DNA from: Anaerolineales bacterium
GTDB lineage: Bacteria; Chloroflexota; Anaerolineae; Anaerolineales; E44-bin32
Length of the DNA: 7,858 bases
Assembly: GCA_011772595.1 (NCBI GenBank)
Contig: WVZH01000326.1
Coordinates: 199,549 to 207,406, forward strand
Direction: 5' to 3'
Positions 1-7,218 of this stretch are shown here, one piece after another. The notes below the pieces were generated by a model. The model was given only the letters and a program-made list of their open reading frames with translations. It did no database searches and was not told the DNA's origin. The stretch's first letter is position 1, and each line of letters opens with the position of its first letter. A program made the position numbers and the translations under genes.

Positions 1-829
1 GATCTTTGCCGCTCTGGAGATGATCCAACAGGATATCCAACTGCTGGTAGGACATCCCGATAGCAAACTCATCTGTGATCCCTTTGCGCATATCAGGTGA
101 GGGCTTCTGAATCCGGATCTGGCTGGGAAGAGACAAATATTCGGAAAGTTGTCGTATCTGGGTTTTGTACAATCCTTTCAGCGGTTGATGTGCAACGTCG
201 TCCACTCCGTCTTTGACAAACCAACCGATCTTCCACTCAGAACGGTTCGCAGCGCCCAGCAGAATCGCATTCGATTCCTCTGCTAGTTGTTCTAGGATCC
301 GACGACGGAATATATGCCTGGTATTAAAAGCTTTCTCAGTAGCTTTGTAAGCATTCCGGTAGAACTTGTAGCGCGAATCCATCTCATCCATCTCAGCACT
401 TCCGATGCGCAAGGTTGTCATGAAAGGAGATTCACCAGCGAGAATCGTATACAGCCGATAAAGAAATCGATTCAGAATTGCCCACCGTCTTGTGATCCGC
501 ATGGGCAAAGGATGATAGATACCCTGCACTCTCATCTCCGGCTCGATGGAACGAGTGGAGAAGCGTATCCCCAAGTTTTCTGCGAGGGAACGAGCATTCA
601 CAGCCAATCTTGAATCACTATCTTGATCGTAAAGGTAAACGCCGTGAACCCATTCAGGTCCATAAATCCTCACCAGCAATGTGGCCAGGAGGGCCGAATC
701 GATCCCACCGCTTAATCCTAGCACGGTCCCACGCCGTTCATTGGCGCCTACTAAGCCTTCCAGATAGTGGCCGATGGCCGCGAGGGTCTTCTCCTCGTAT
801 ATTCTCAGGTTGTAATATACAGGTTTCAT
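1..829 (-). CDS. nadE: NAD synthase-like amidating synthetase, C-terminus cut off by window edge
   Basis: The 276 visible codons match the NAD synthase family, which adenylates nicotinate adenine dinucleotide with ATP and amidates it with ammonia in the cytoplasm, the last step of NAD synthesis. The ATP-pyrophosphatase P-loop SGGIDSA lies at residues 40-46. The motif GAANRSE is at 192-198 (usually GTGNxSE), followed by QPLKGLYKTQIRQL at 215-228 and KPSPDMRKGITDE at 242-254, with GMSYQQLD after it. There is no glutaminase domain, so the enzyme would use free ammonia unless a partner supplies it. Two things are odd. About 70 residues lie between IEP (95-97) and the helix FNTRHIFRR (168-176), where I recall 20-30 in ordinary NadE. 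Several core positions are also changed. The ATG at 829 is the only sensible start, but its ribosome site (AGAAAAG) is poor. The family assignment is firm; the exact substrate is less certain. Confidence 0.8.
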   Translation of the reverse strand, partial: MKPVYYNLRIYEEKTLAAIGHYLEGLVGANERRGTVLGLSGGIDSALLATLLVRIYGPEWVHGVYLYDQDSDSRLAVNARSLAENLGIRFSTRSIEPEMRVQGIYHPLPMRITRRWAILNRFLYRLYTILAGESPFMTTLRIGSAEMDEMDSRYKFYRNAYKATEKAFNTRHIFRRRILEQLAEESNAILLGAANRSEWKIGWFVKDGVDDVAHQPLKGLYKTQIRQLSEYLSLPSQIRIQKPSPDMRKGITDEFAIGMSYQQLDILLDHLQSGKD

Positions 830-845
830 AACACTTTTCTTGAGT

Positions 846-851
846 AGTATA
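846..851 (-). promoter_or_regulatory. Possible -10 box of the NAD synthase-like gene
   Basis: Read on the minus strand this is TATACT, one mismatch from the TATAAT consensus. Sixteen bases separate it from the ATG, so a transcript would start near 839 with a leader of about ten bases. The sequence 17 bases upstream (869-874, ATGTAC) is a poor -35 and there is no extended TGn element. If this is a promoter it would therefore probably need an activator. The call rests on one hexamer. Confidence 0.3.
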
Positions 852-875
852 CCGGTTTGCACAAACACGTACATA

Positions 876-901
876 GCTTTTTACAGCGCCTGCGAAAAAG
901 C
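876..901. repeat. 26-bp inverted repeat upstream of the NAD synthase-like gene
   Basis: Perfect 7-base arms GCTTTTT (876-882) and AAAAAGC (895-901) enclose 12 bases that hold a further CAG/CTG pair (884-886 with 890-892) around CGC. The element abuts the weak -35 position of the possible promoter at 846-851. It is not a standard terminator in either direction, because the T-run is in the 5' arm and the A-run in the 3' arm on both strands and no T-tract follows. It could be an operator or an RNA hairpin. Confidence 0.5.
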
Positions 902-932
902 ATTTGAGCTGAGCTAGAAATTCCAGTGCTCC

Positions 933-948
933 TTCTTGGGATCAAGAA
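933..948. repeat. 16-bp hairpin-forming inverted repeat
   Basis: Six-base arms TTCTTG and CAAGAA flank a 4-base loop (GGAT on the plus strand). The element lies between the regulator's stop codon and the NAD synthase-like gene. No T-tract follows on the minus strand, so it is not a clear intrinsic terminator for the regulator. Perfect arms this short can arise by chance. Confidence 0.35.
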
Positions 949-1065
949 ACAATAATGACATGATTTGAGGATGTCGTATTCAGTAACTTTAGGGGATGAA
1001 CGGTGCAGTCATATTGCGAGAGATGTCTCTTCCGTATATAGAAGCGAAAACCTTGGAAAGAATCG

Positions 1066-3768
1066 CTATCGTTCTCGTAGTAATCCCAATCGCTCGGCTT
1101 CTGTGACAGCCTGCAATCGACTGTGAACACCTAGCTTACTGTAGATATTCTTGATATGAGTCCGAACTGTGCTTACGGCAATATACAATTCTCTCGCAAT
1201 TTCCTTGCTCGACAAGTGAGTCGACAACAACCTCAACACTTCTTGTTCTCGCTCGCTCAACGGTTCGATCAAGGCTGGACCAACGGCCAGTTCCTCATAC
1301 TCTGAGACGTCAGGTTTTGAAGAAATTGCCTCAAGCAAGCTTGACACGTAACCGCTCCGCCGCTCACGGGAAGGAACCATTTGCAGAAGATCCGCCACTG
1401 GTTTTCCACCTTCGACGAATACGCGAATGTGTCCTTCCGGCTCAGCTAGCGTGATTGCACGCCCAATCTGTTCGATGGCCGAATCTAGCTCTTCATCCGT
1501 ATACAGCACGATAGACGATTGGATGAGCGTTTGAATTAATTGCGTTTTTGCTCCAACGGCCTCGTAGAGTGATCCGAGTTTTTCTAGTAACTTAGACGCC
1601 TCTTCAAGTGAAGCTTTTTCACCATGCATCCCCTTGCTCACCAATATGCTTGCGAGAATTCCATAGGCGAGTGAATCGTGTATTTGAATCTCATCGTCGG
1701 AACGAAGACCACTGCGATCGGCCCACTCTTGCGCTGCTTCTAAATCTCCTTGCAGGAGACGTATGCGCGCCTCCATGGATTCTGCGTGAACCCGATACAA
1801 CGAAGACAGATTTTGCACTGCTTCTTGTGCAATGTTAAGAGACGACTCCAGGGCCTCGTTTTCATGCAACGCTTGTTGCACCCTGGCCAAGTTGAGATAA
1901 CTCCACACGCGCGCATCAATTTGACCCCAACGGCTGATACGATCCACTGCCTTCTGTGCATATTCGCGCGCCCTCGCTAATTCATTCCTCTCAAATAAGA
2001 GCGACGTCAAGCGGGTGTATGTGTATCCTGTGGCCGGCAACCGGCGTCCGGTTTTCTTGACATATTCTTCTTCCAGTATTAACGCCCGCTCACACGTCTC
2101 GAAGGTTTTGTGGAGTCGTCCCTGCATTTGATACACACCCGATAGTTCCCAAAGCGCGTCGATCGCCAAATTGTAATTGCCAGCTTCGACACTTAGGTTG
2201 ACTGATTCCATCAGCGCTGTGGCAGCCTCTGAGTAGACTCCTGTCTCTCGAAGCATAGAACCTAATAGACTTGCCGACCACGCTCGTGCCATATGATCGT
2301 CTTTTGGCAGTAGTTGGAGCGCGTCTTGAGCGCGTTGCACACACAGATCTAGGTCACCGGCAAGCCAGGCACTGTAAGATTGCATCGAGGCGATCTGGCC
2401 ATGAATGTGGTTTCCTTCTGCCTCCGTAATGTCCGCGGAAGATTCGAGCACTGTCTCCGCCATCTCAACCCAGCCTGCAAATTCATCCAATTGTCCCAGG
2501 TTTAACATCAACCACGCATAGGCGACACAAAGCCATGGGCGCGGTTCGACGACTTCACGAGGCAAGGAATCCAACCACCGCCTAACGGTACCTAGAGCAC
2601 CTTGAAATACCAAGCCAAGTGCATGGCGTTCGAGGATCTGAATGGCGGCGGGTATGTTATCGCTGATTAAGGCGTGCTGCATCGCCTCCGCGATCGCGCC
2701 TCTCTCTTCATGCCACTCGATGGCGAGGCGATGGAGATCCGCTTCTTCCTCTGACGATGTCCGCCGTAATTCGCTCCGCAATAATTCGGCGAAAAGGTGA
2801 TGATATCGAAACCAATGGCGTGCATCGTCCATAGGTATGAGAAACAGGTTGGACTCTTCCAGTTGCCTGAGGACAAGCGCGCTATCCTGCCGGTTTGTGA
2901 TATGGTCGCACAACGATCCTGTCAGCATCTCCAGGATCGATGTCTTCAGCAAGAAATCCCGTATCGCGACAGATTGCTGTGAGAGTACTTCCTCTAAGAG
3001 ATAATCGAGAATATAACGATGACTCCCTGTAAATGCTCGGATGAACGCGGGAATATCCGATTGCGATTTCATAGATAAGGCGGCCATTTGGATTCCTGCA
3101 ATCCACCCTTCCGTCCTTGAATCCAGATCAAGCAGATCCTTCTCAGAGATGTCGATCCCCATAACATCTTGAAGAAATTGCTTGGTCTCATCGATTGTGA
3201 AACGCAAATCAGGGGCACGAAGCTCAGCCAACCAACCTCGAGAACGAAACCTAGCTAGTGGCCAGGGCGGATCCGCTCGACCCGAAAGGACCATGTGCAT
3301 ATGCTGAGGGATATTCTCGATCACAAACTGAACCGCCTCTTGAACCTCATCCTCAACGATGTGATGGTAATCATCAAAAACGACAACAAGGGGACTGGAA
3401 TATTCAGCCACATCGTTAATTAAATATGTTAAAACGGCATCCACCGAGTATTGTTGAGGAGACTGGAGCAGTGCCAATGCATCATCTCCGACAGTCGACT
3501 CAATAGCCATCAATGCCGAAGAAAAATAACTCAAAAAGCGGACAAGATCATTATCACCTTCATCCAAAGTCACCCAAGAGACGGGAATCTCGAGTTGTTC
3601 GACCCATTTACTGAGAAGCGTGGTCTTACCAAATCCGGCCGGCGCAGAAACTAACGTGATACGACTCGAAAGACCAGAATTCAAACGATTAACCAAATCG
3701 GGACGAGGAACCACACCCTCTTTCTTTGGCGGTATGTATAGCTTTGTGGTCAGTATTGTGCTTTCCAA
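1066..3768 (-). CDS. MalT-type LuxR-family transcriptional regulator (STAND ATPase)
   Basis: This is a large cytoplasmic transcription factor of the MalT/LAL type: an ATP-dependent switch in which ligand binding to a C-proximal TPR-like region releases the protein to oligomerise and activate promoters. Numbered from the TTG at 3768 (900 aa), it opens with TTKLYIPPKKEG, typical of the family. Walker A GFGKTT is at 45-50, WVTLDEGDND at 65-74 and Walker B VVVFDDYH at 128-135. A long helical, TPR-like stretch spans roughly 390-800. The LuxR helix-turn-helix occupies about 833-900 (LSEREQEVLRLL, then a recognition helix near AVSTVRTHIKNIYSKLG). Length and domain order are normal, so the gene looks intact. 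A start at 3789 is also open in frame, but it is likewise TTG, and only 3768 has a well-placed AGAGGG. An in-frame TAA further upstream excludes longer forms. The inducer and target genes are not visible. It follows the lipoprotein gene by 167 bases in the same direction. Confidence 0.93.
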   Translation of the reverse strand: MESTILTTKLYIPPKKEGVVPRPDLVNRLNSGLSSRITLVSAPAGFGKTTLLSKWVEQLEIPVSWVTLDEGDNDLVRFLSYFSSALMAIESTVGDDALALLQSPQQYSVDAVLTYLINDVAEYSSPLVVVFDDYHHIVEDEVQEAVQFVIENIPQHMHMVLSGRADPPWPLARFRSRGWLAELRAPDLRFTIDETKQFLQDVMGIDISEKDLLDLDSRTEGWIAGIQMAALSMKSQSDIPAFIRAFTGSHRYILDYLLEEVLSQQSVAIRDFLLKTSILEMLTGSLCDHITNRQDSALVLRQLEESNLFLIPMDDARHWFRYHHLFAELLRSELRRTSSEEEADLHRLAIEWHEERGAIAEAMQHALISDNIPAAIQILERHALGLVFQGALGTVRRWLDSLPREVVEPRPWLCVAYAWLMLNLGQLDEFAGWVEMAETVLESSADITEAEGNHIHGQIASMQSYSAWLAGDLDLCVQRAQDALQLLPKDDHMARAWSASLLGSMLRETGVYSEAATALMESVNLSVEAGNYNLAIDALWELSGVYQMQGRLHKTFETCERALILEEEYVKKTGRRLPATGYTYTRLTSLLFERNELARAREYAQKAVDRISRWGQIDARVWSYLNLARVQQALHENEALESSLNIAQEAVQNLSSLYRVHAESMEARIRLLQGDLEAAQEWADRSGLRSDDEIQIHDSLAYGILASILVSKGMHGEKASLEEASKLLEKLGSLYEAVGAKTQLIQTLIQSSIVLYTDEELDSAIEQIGRAITLAEPEGHIRVFVEGGKPVADLLQMVPSRERRSGYVSSLLEAISSKPDVSEYEELAVGPALIEPLSEREQEVLRLLSTHLSSKEIARELYIAVSTVRTHIKNIYSKLGVHSRLQAVTEAERLGLLRER

Positions 3769-3776
3769 AACGATTA

Positions 3777-3782
3777 CCCTCT
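3777..3782 (-). promoter_or_regulatory. Ribosome binding site that decides the regulator's start
   Basis: On the minus strand AGAGGG lies 8 bases before the TTG at 3768. The alternative TTG at 3789 lies upstream of this site and has no purine-rich sequence at a suitable distance. The family-typical segment TTKLYIPP begins six residues into the shorter form. Confidence 0.6.
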
Positions 3783-3853
3783 GATTCAAATAGGCACTGC
3801 ACCAAGCGGGTACACAAACTTACATCGAAATCATCAAAACCTGATATGAATAT

Positions 3854-3888
3854 GGCTATGCGCAAAAAGGTTCTGAACTGCGCTCGCC
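3854..3888. other. Imperfect hairpin between the lipoprotein and regulator genes
   Basis: GCGCA (3860-3864) can pair with TGCGC (3879-3883). GGC (3854-3856) can pair with GCC (3886-3888) across a small internal loop. The hairpin lies about 50 bases past the lipoprotein stop. It has no T-tract directly after it on the minus strand, so termination is uncertain. The rest of the 167-base gap shows no other gene and no convincing promoter. Confidence 0.25.
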
Positions 3889-3935
3889 ATTCACAAGCTC
3901 TCTTTTATGAACTCCACGAGCCTTTGATACGTATA

Positions 3936-6206
3936 TCACGGATTAGCAAACGGACGAATGGCTTCGCCAACCTCAATCATGGGTAACGCATCGTAGTCGT
4001 GACTGTCCGTGAAACGGAAACAGACAACATCGTTGGGCAGGAAGATCACACGGTTTCCTCCCCAGCCTGACATGTACGGGATCTGAAGATCCTGTCCACT
4101 TTCGGCTTTGTAGGCGATGGACCAGAATGACATGTGATAGGCGCCTTCACCATATACATTGAATTCACCAGATGATAATCCTTGTATGTCGGTTTGCAGC
4201 AAGGCCTCGGCCACCTTCTCAGCGTGGAGAATTTGAATGCCATCATGTCGACCGCCATTGAGAAAAAGGGTGGATACTTTGGCTGCGTCCTCATAGGTCG
4301 GATACATCCCCCAGGCAAAGACGGGCACGCCTCTGCTCCCGTCTGGCTCCAGGGTTCTCTGAATAGGCGCGTGGTAGATGCCGATCGGCAGGAATACTTC
4401 CTCAAGGATCATGTCCCAAATGTCCGCTTGAGGGCCTTCCATGCTCTTTAAGAACTGGTCCATCGCCATTGAAAGCAGAAACGTATTACATGAATTATAG
4501 CGAACTACCTCCCCGGGTCCCCATGGGTAATCTCCGAAGCCAGAGCAAACTTGTGTCTTCTCGGCCTTGCTCCTTGCCGCTATAAAAAGAGGAAATCTCG
4601 GATCGTCGCCATCTTCATCGGCGAGGATCACGTTCGGTTCCACAGGTTCCGGAACATCATCCCCAATTCCTGTCGCCTGATTTAAAGCATCTCCGAACGT
4701 AACCTGATCCCACCCGCTATGGTCCGCAGATATGTCGACGTAGTCCACGATTTTCAGGTCGAAGACCTCTTCTCCGAATTTTTCGGCGAGACGCAGCATC
4801 GCCATGGCTGCTCCCATGGACTTTGCCACTGAGAAAGAACCATGTCGCATGTTTCGGCAGTAGGGAAAGATTCCGTACCGTGAATAACAGGGTTGCATAT
4901 ACAACTCGCCATCAAGAAGAATACCCGTCGCGCTGACCACCGTAGGAGAACTCATCCCAGTGAAACGATCCAACATCATGGGATCTAGATGCGCTGACAA
5001 ATCTTCCCAGGGATGAACAGGCACCCTGCTGGCTAGTTCATTTGCGAATGATTCCGCCAGTGCTTCCCGCTTGTCGATCGGATGTGGATCATACTGCATT
5101 GGAGATTGCCCCCATAGATCGAAGATCGATCCGGATATCTCTTGCACGACTTGAAACCGAAAGGAAGAGACATGTGTATCATCATAAAGAAATGTCGCGA
5201 TGCCATTACGGGCTTCGCTTGTGTCTTCCACGACCAACACAAATGGGAATGACGCACGAGACATCCCTTGATCCGCTGATTCTGACCATACCCTCCCCGG
5301 TGAGAGTATCACTCGATAGAGACTGTTGTTCCCTTCAGGAGGCAGGATCTCACGAACAACCGGCACAAGATACTCTTCATGCCTAAAGAAATCAGCCCTG
5401 AACCCGGGGAAATAATGCAAACCTGATGCGTGCTCAACTGTCGTGGGAATGCTCGTAGATGTGTAGAATTCAGGTACCGATAGCGTACCCTGAAATTCAT
5501 GTAAAGCCTTATCGATCTCACCCATAGGCGTGAAGTAAATATTGTTTACAGGACTTTCGCCCTCATATTTCGGTTCCGATAATTCGTCGAAGGTTATCCT
5601 TCTTCTGTAGGTGTACTCATTGGGTTTCAAGGCTTCTAGCGCAGGTAGGAACACTTGCTCATGGAGGGTTTGATAGTCCTCAGGTCCAGAAGTTAGCGCC
5701 ACGAGAAAACTCCCGGCTTCTGTCTCCGAGAGTCCCAAATCAACATACAGCAAGCCCAGATTTGGGATATCGACCTCCACGTAAAACAGTGTCCAAATGA
5801 ATGCTTCTGTCTCTGCACGCCCTATGCTTTCAGGGAGCTGCTCTAATCCAAGTGCAGCAAGCACAACGCCAGGGAGCACCCGACCCAAATTTAACCCTGG
5901 AAAACCTTCTATATACAAACCTGCCGGATCTTGGGGCCAATCTTCTCGATAATAAGCTCCTTGCCTAAACTTCCACCGTTCAGGCGCTACCCCAATTACA
6001 CCAGCACGCTCAAGGACAACGGGAACAAGCTCAATATCTTCCGGTTGTAATGTCGCCGTAGGTGAAACGGTAGTAGATGTCACCGTAGGCGAAACTGTCG
6101 TCGATGTCAACATGGGGCGAGGGCTCAATGTTGGCGAAATCGACGCTTTACTACATCCCGCCACAATTAAAATGAAGAGTGCAAAGAACAAGAAACTCGA
6201 TCGCAT
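3936..6206 (-). CDS. Lipoprotein serine hydrolase, beta-lactamase/DD-peptidase fold, with unknown N-terminal region
   Basis: This 756-residue protein has a lipoprotein signal peptide (hydrophobic core FLFFALFILIV, lipobox VAGC, lipidated Cys18). It should be exported and anchored on the outer face of the membrane. Residues 19-54 are a Ser/Thr/Pro linker with a 9-residue repeat. Residues 55-200 and 201-380 form two stretches I cannot name. The first, with GVAPERWKF and LPALEAL, reminds me from memory of modules in other Chloroflexi exported proteins. From about 381 it resembles class C beta-lactamase and 6-aminohexanoate-dimer-hydrolase-like enzymes. The nucleophile motif is SVAK (Ser459, Lys462), the second motif YNSCN starts at Tyr570, and SGWGGN (713-718) stands where KTG or HxG is usual. 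Five cysteines follow the lipobox (440, 450, 554, 573, 729). The substrate (peptide, ester or amide) cannot be read from sequence. The ATG at 6206 has a strong ribosome site. Confidence 0.88.
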   Translation of the reverse strand: MRSSFLFFALFILIVAGCSKASISPTLSPRPMLTSTTVSPTVTSTTVSPTATLQPEDIELVPVVLERAGVIGVAPERWKFRQGAYYREDWPQDPAGLYIEGFPGLNLGRVLPGVVLAALGLEQLPESIGRAETEAFIWTLFYVEVDIPNLGLLYVDLGLSETEAGSFLVALTSGPEDYQTLHEQVFLPALEALKPNEYTYRRRITFDELSEPKYEGESPVNNIYFTPMGEIDKALHEFQGTLSVPEFYTSTSIPTTVEHASGLHYFPGFRADFFRHEEYLVPVVREILPPEGNNSLYRVILSPGRVWSESADQGMSRASFPFVLVVEDTSEARNGIATFLYDDTHVSSFRFQVVQEISGSIFDLWGQSPMQYDPHPIDKREALAESFANELASRVPVHPWEDLSAHLDPMMLDRFTGMSSPTVVSATGILLDGELYMQPCYSRYGIFPYCRNMRHGSFSVAKSMGAAMAMLRLAEKFGEEVFDLKIVDYVDISADHSGWDQVTFGDALNQATGIGDDVPEPVEPNVILADEDGDDPRFPLFIAARSKAEKTQVCSGFGDYPWGPGEVVRYNSCNTFLLSMAMDQFLKSMEGPQADIWDMILEEVFLPIGIYHAPIQRTLEPDGSRGVPVFAWGMYPTYEDAAKVSTLFLNGGRHDGIQILHAEKVAEALLQTDIQGLSSGEFNVYGEGAYHMSFWSIAYKAESGQDLQIPYMSGWGGNRVIFLPNDVVCFRFTDSHDYDALPMIEVGEAIRPFANP
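6054..6107 (-). repeat. Two 27-bp tandem units encoding TSTTVSPT(V/A) in the lipoprotein linker
   Basis: Residues 34-42 and 43-51 are TSTTVSPTV and TSTTVSPTA. The two DNA units differ at 5 of 27 bases. Four of these changes are silent and the fifth makes the Val/Ala change. The unit sits just after the lipidated cysteine, where flexible, often O-glycosylated Thr/Ser/Pro stalks are common in surface lipoproteins. Confidence 0.85.
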
Positions 6207-6212
6207 ATCGAT

Positions 6213-6219
6213 CTCTCCT
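6213..6219 (-). promoter_or_regulatory. Ribosome binding site of the lipoprotein gene
   Basis: AGGAGAG on the minus strand lies 6 bases before the ATG at 6206. This fixes the start directly ahead of the signal peptide. The remaining gap up to 6477 has no convincing -35/-10 pair and no terminator for the upstream phosphatase gene. Confidence 0.8.
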
Positions 6220-6477
6220 AGCTGGGATCCGTGATGGAGGAAACAAACTAAACGACAGCTCTTTCTATGTTATTGCATCCCCTGCTAAACGGCTTTTGAG
6301 CAGCACGAATGTGAGCTTATCCAGGTTTCGAGATCCTACACATCCAAACCCTCTCGGCCTAATAATCCCAAGGCAAGAGACAACTGGGAAAAGAGAGCTT
6401 CAACCCGTTTATCCATTTCTAACTTCGTCTCTTTTCTGTTTTGTGCGCCGCGTGTCACTTCTTTTTTTGGCGATCGT

Positions 6478-7188
6478 TCAACTGCTCGTCAACTGTTCAA
6501 TCAGCCCGGGCAATTGACCTAAATGCTCTAGCTCGTGGTAGGCGGAATGATCGATCTTCGACTCGGAAACAACCTCGTGTGCCCACGTAACCTGATAGGG
6601 GACAAAAACGGCATGCCCTCCGAGGGCCAAGATGGGCAATATGTCGGACTTGATTGAATTCCCCACCATGAGGAAACGATCTGGTCGCACCTTGTATTTC
6701 GCCAGGATGTCTCTATATGTCTGCTCATCTTTCTCTGTGACGACTTCAGTAAACCGGAAGCAGGCTGCCAAACCTGAACGCGCCAGCTTATACTCTTGAT
6801 CGCGCAAATCACCCTTCGTGATCATCATCAGGTGATAAGCCTCGGCAAGGTTCTTGACCGTATCTTCAGCATAGTCCAGCAACCGGACTTCCGAAGTCAA
6901 CATTTCTTTTGCAAATCCAATGATGTTAAAGATCTCCGACGCCGTGACATCCCCGCTACTTATCTCTATCGCGGTCTCGATCATTGAGAGCGTAAAACTC
7001 TTGATGCCGTATCCGTATATGTCGATGTTCTTTCTCTCTGTGTCAAGCAGGCGTTTGGAGACAAGTTGCGCGTCAGCGTAGCGGGACAAGAGGTTTTGAT
7101 ACTTTTCCTCAGTCAATTGATAAAGAAGCTCATTATGCCAGAGAGTATCATCCGCGTCGAAGGCGATCAAATCCAGAATCATGTTCAT
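6478..7188 (-). CDS. HAD-superfamily phosphatase (YjjG / phosphoglycolate phosphatase-like)
   Basis: This is a 236-residue soluble haloacid-dehalogenase-type hydrolase, predicted to remove phosphate from a small metabolite through an aspartyl-phosphate intermediate with Mg2+. All four motifs are visible. Motif I is DADDT at 11-15 (nucleophile Asp11, acid/base Asp13). Motif II is Thr124 in MMITKGD. Motif III is Lys153 in VVTEKDEQTY. Motif IV is GNSIKSD at 176-182, with Asp182 as metal ligand. Residues 16-100 are a helical cap of the C1 type that shapes the substrate pocket, including GYGIKSFTLSMIETA. Length and motifs are normal and the gene appears intact. The chosen ATG is followed two codons later by another (7182), and neither has a good ribosome site. 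It begins 30 bases after the TfoX-domain gene and may share its transcript. The substrate is unknown. Confidence 0.9.
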   Translation of the reverse strand: MNMILDLIAFDADDTLWHNELLYQLTEEKYQNLLSRYADAQLVSKRLLDTERKNIDIYGYGIKSFTLSMIETAIEISSGDVTASEIFNIIGFAKEMLTSEVRLLDYAEDTVKNLAEAYHLMMITKGDLRDQEYKLARSGLAACFRFTEVVTEKDEQTYRDILAKYKVRPDRFLMVGNSIKSDILPILALGGHAVFVPYQVTWAHEVVSESKIDHSAYHELEHLGQLPGLIEQLTSS

Positions 7189-7218
7189 CCAAGAGGTAAA
7201 TTCCGTTTATCGGCTTGT

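Noticed and set aside
314..831. Plus-strand frames at 314-613 and 610-831
   Set aside because: They are antisense to the NAD synthase-like gene, whose conserved motifs run through the whole stretch.
876..901. Rho-independent terminator for the regulator
   Set aside because: The stem has T-run then A-run order on both strands and no T-tract after it, so it does not fit an intrinsic terminator.
942..1130. 62-codon minus-strand frame over the end of the regulator
   Set aside because: It overlaps the conserved helix-turn-helix coding sequence in another frame and has no recognisable motif or ribosome site.
3726..3986. Plus-strand frame covering the gap between lipoprotein and regulator
   Set aside because: It overlaps both ends of real genes on the other strand, has no ribosome site and reads as low-information sequence.
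6462..6468. T7 run after the phosphatase gene as a terminator tail
   Set aside because: On the transcribed minus strand this is an A-run with no GC-rich stem before it.
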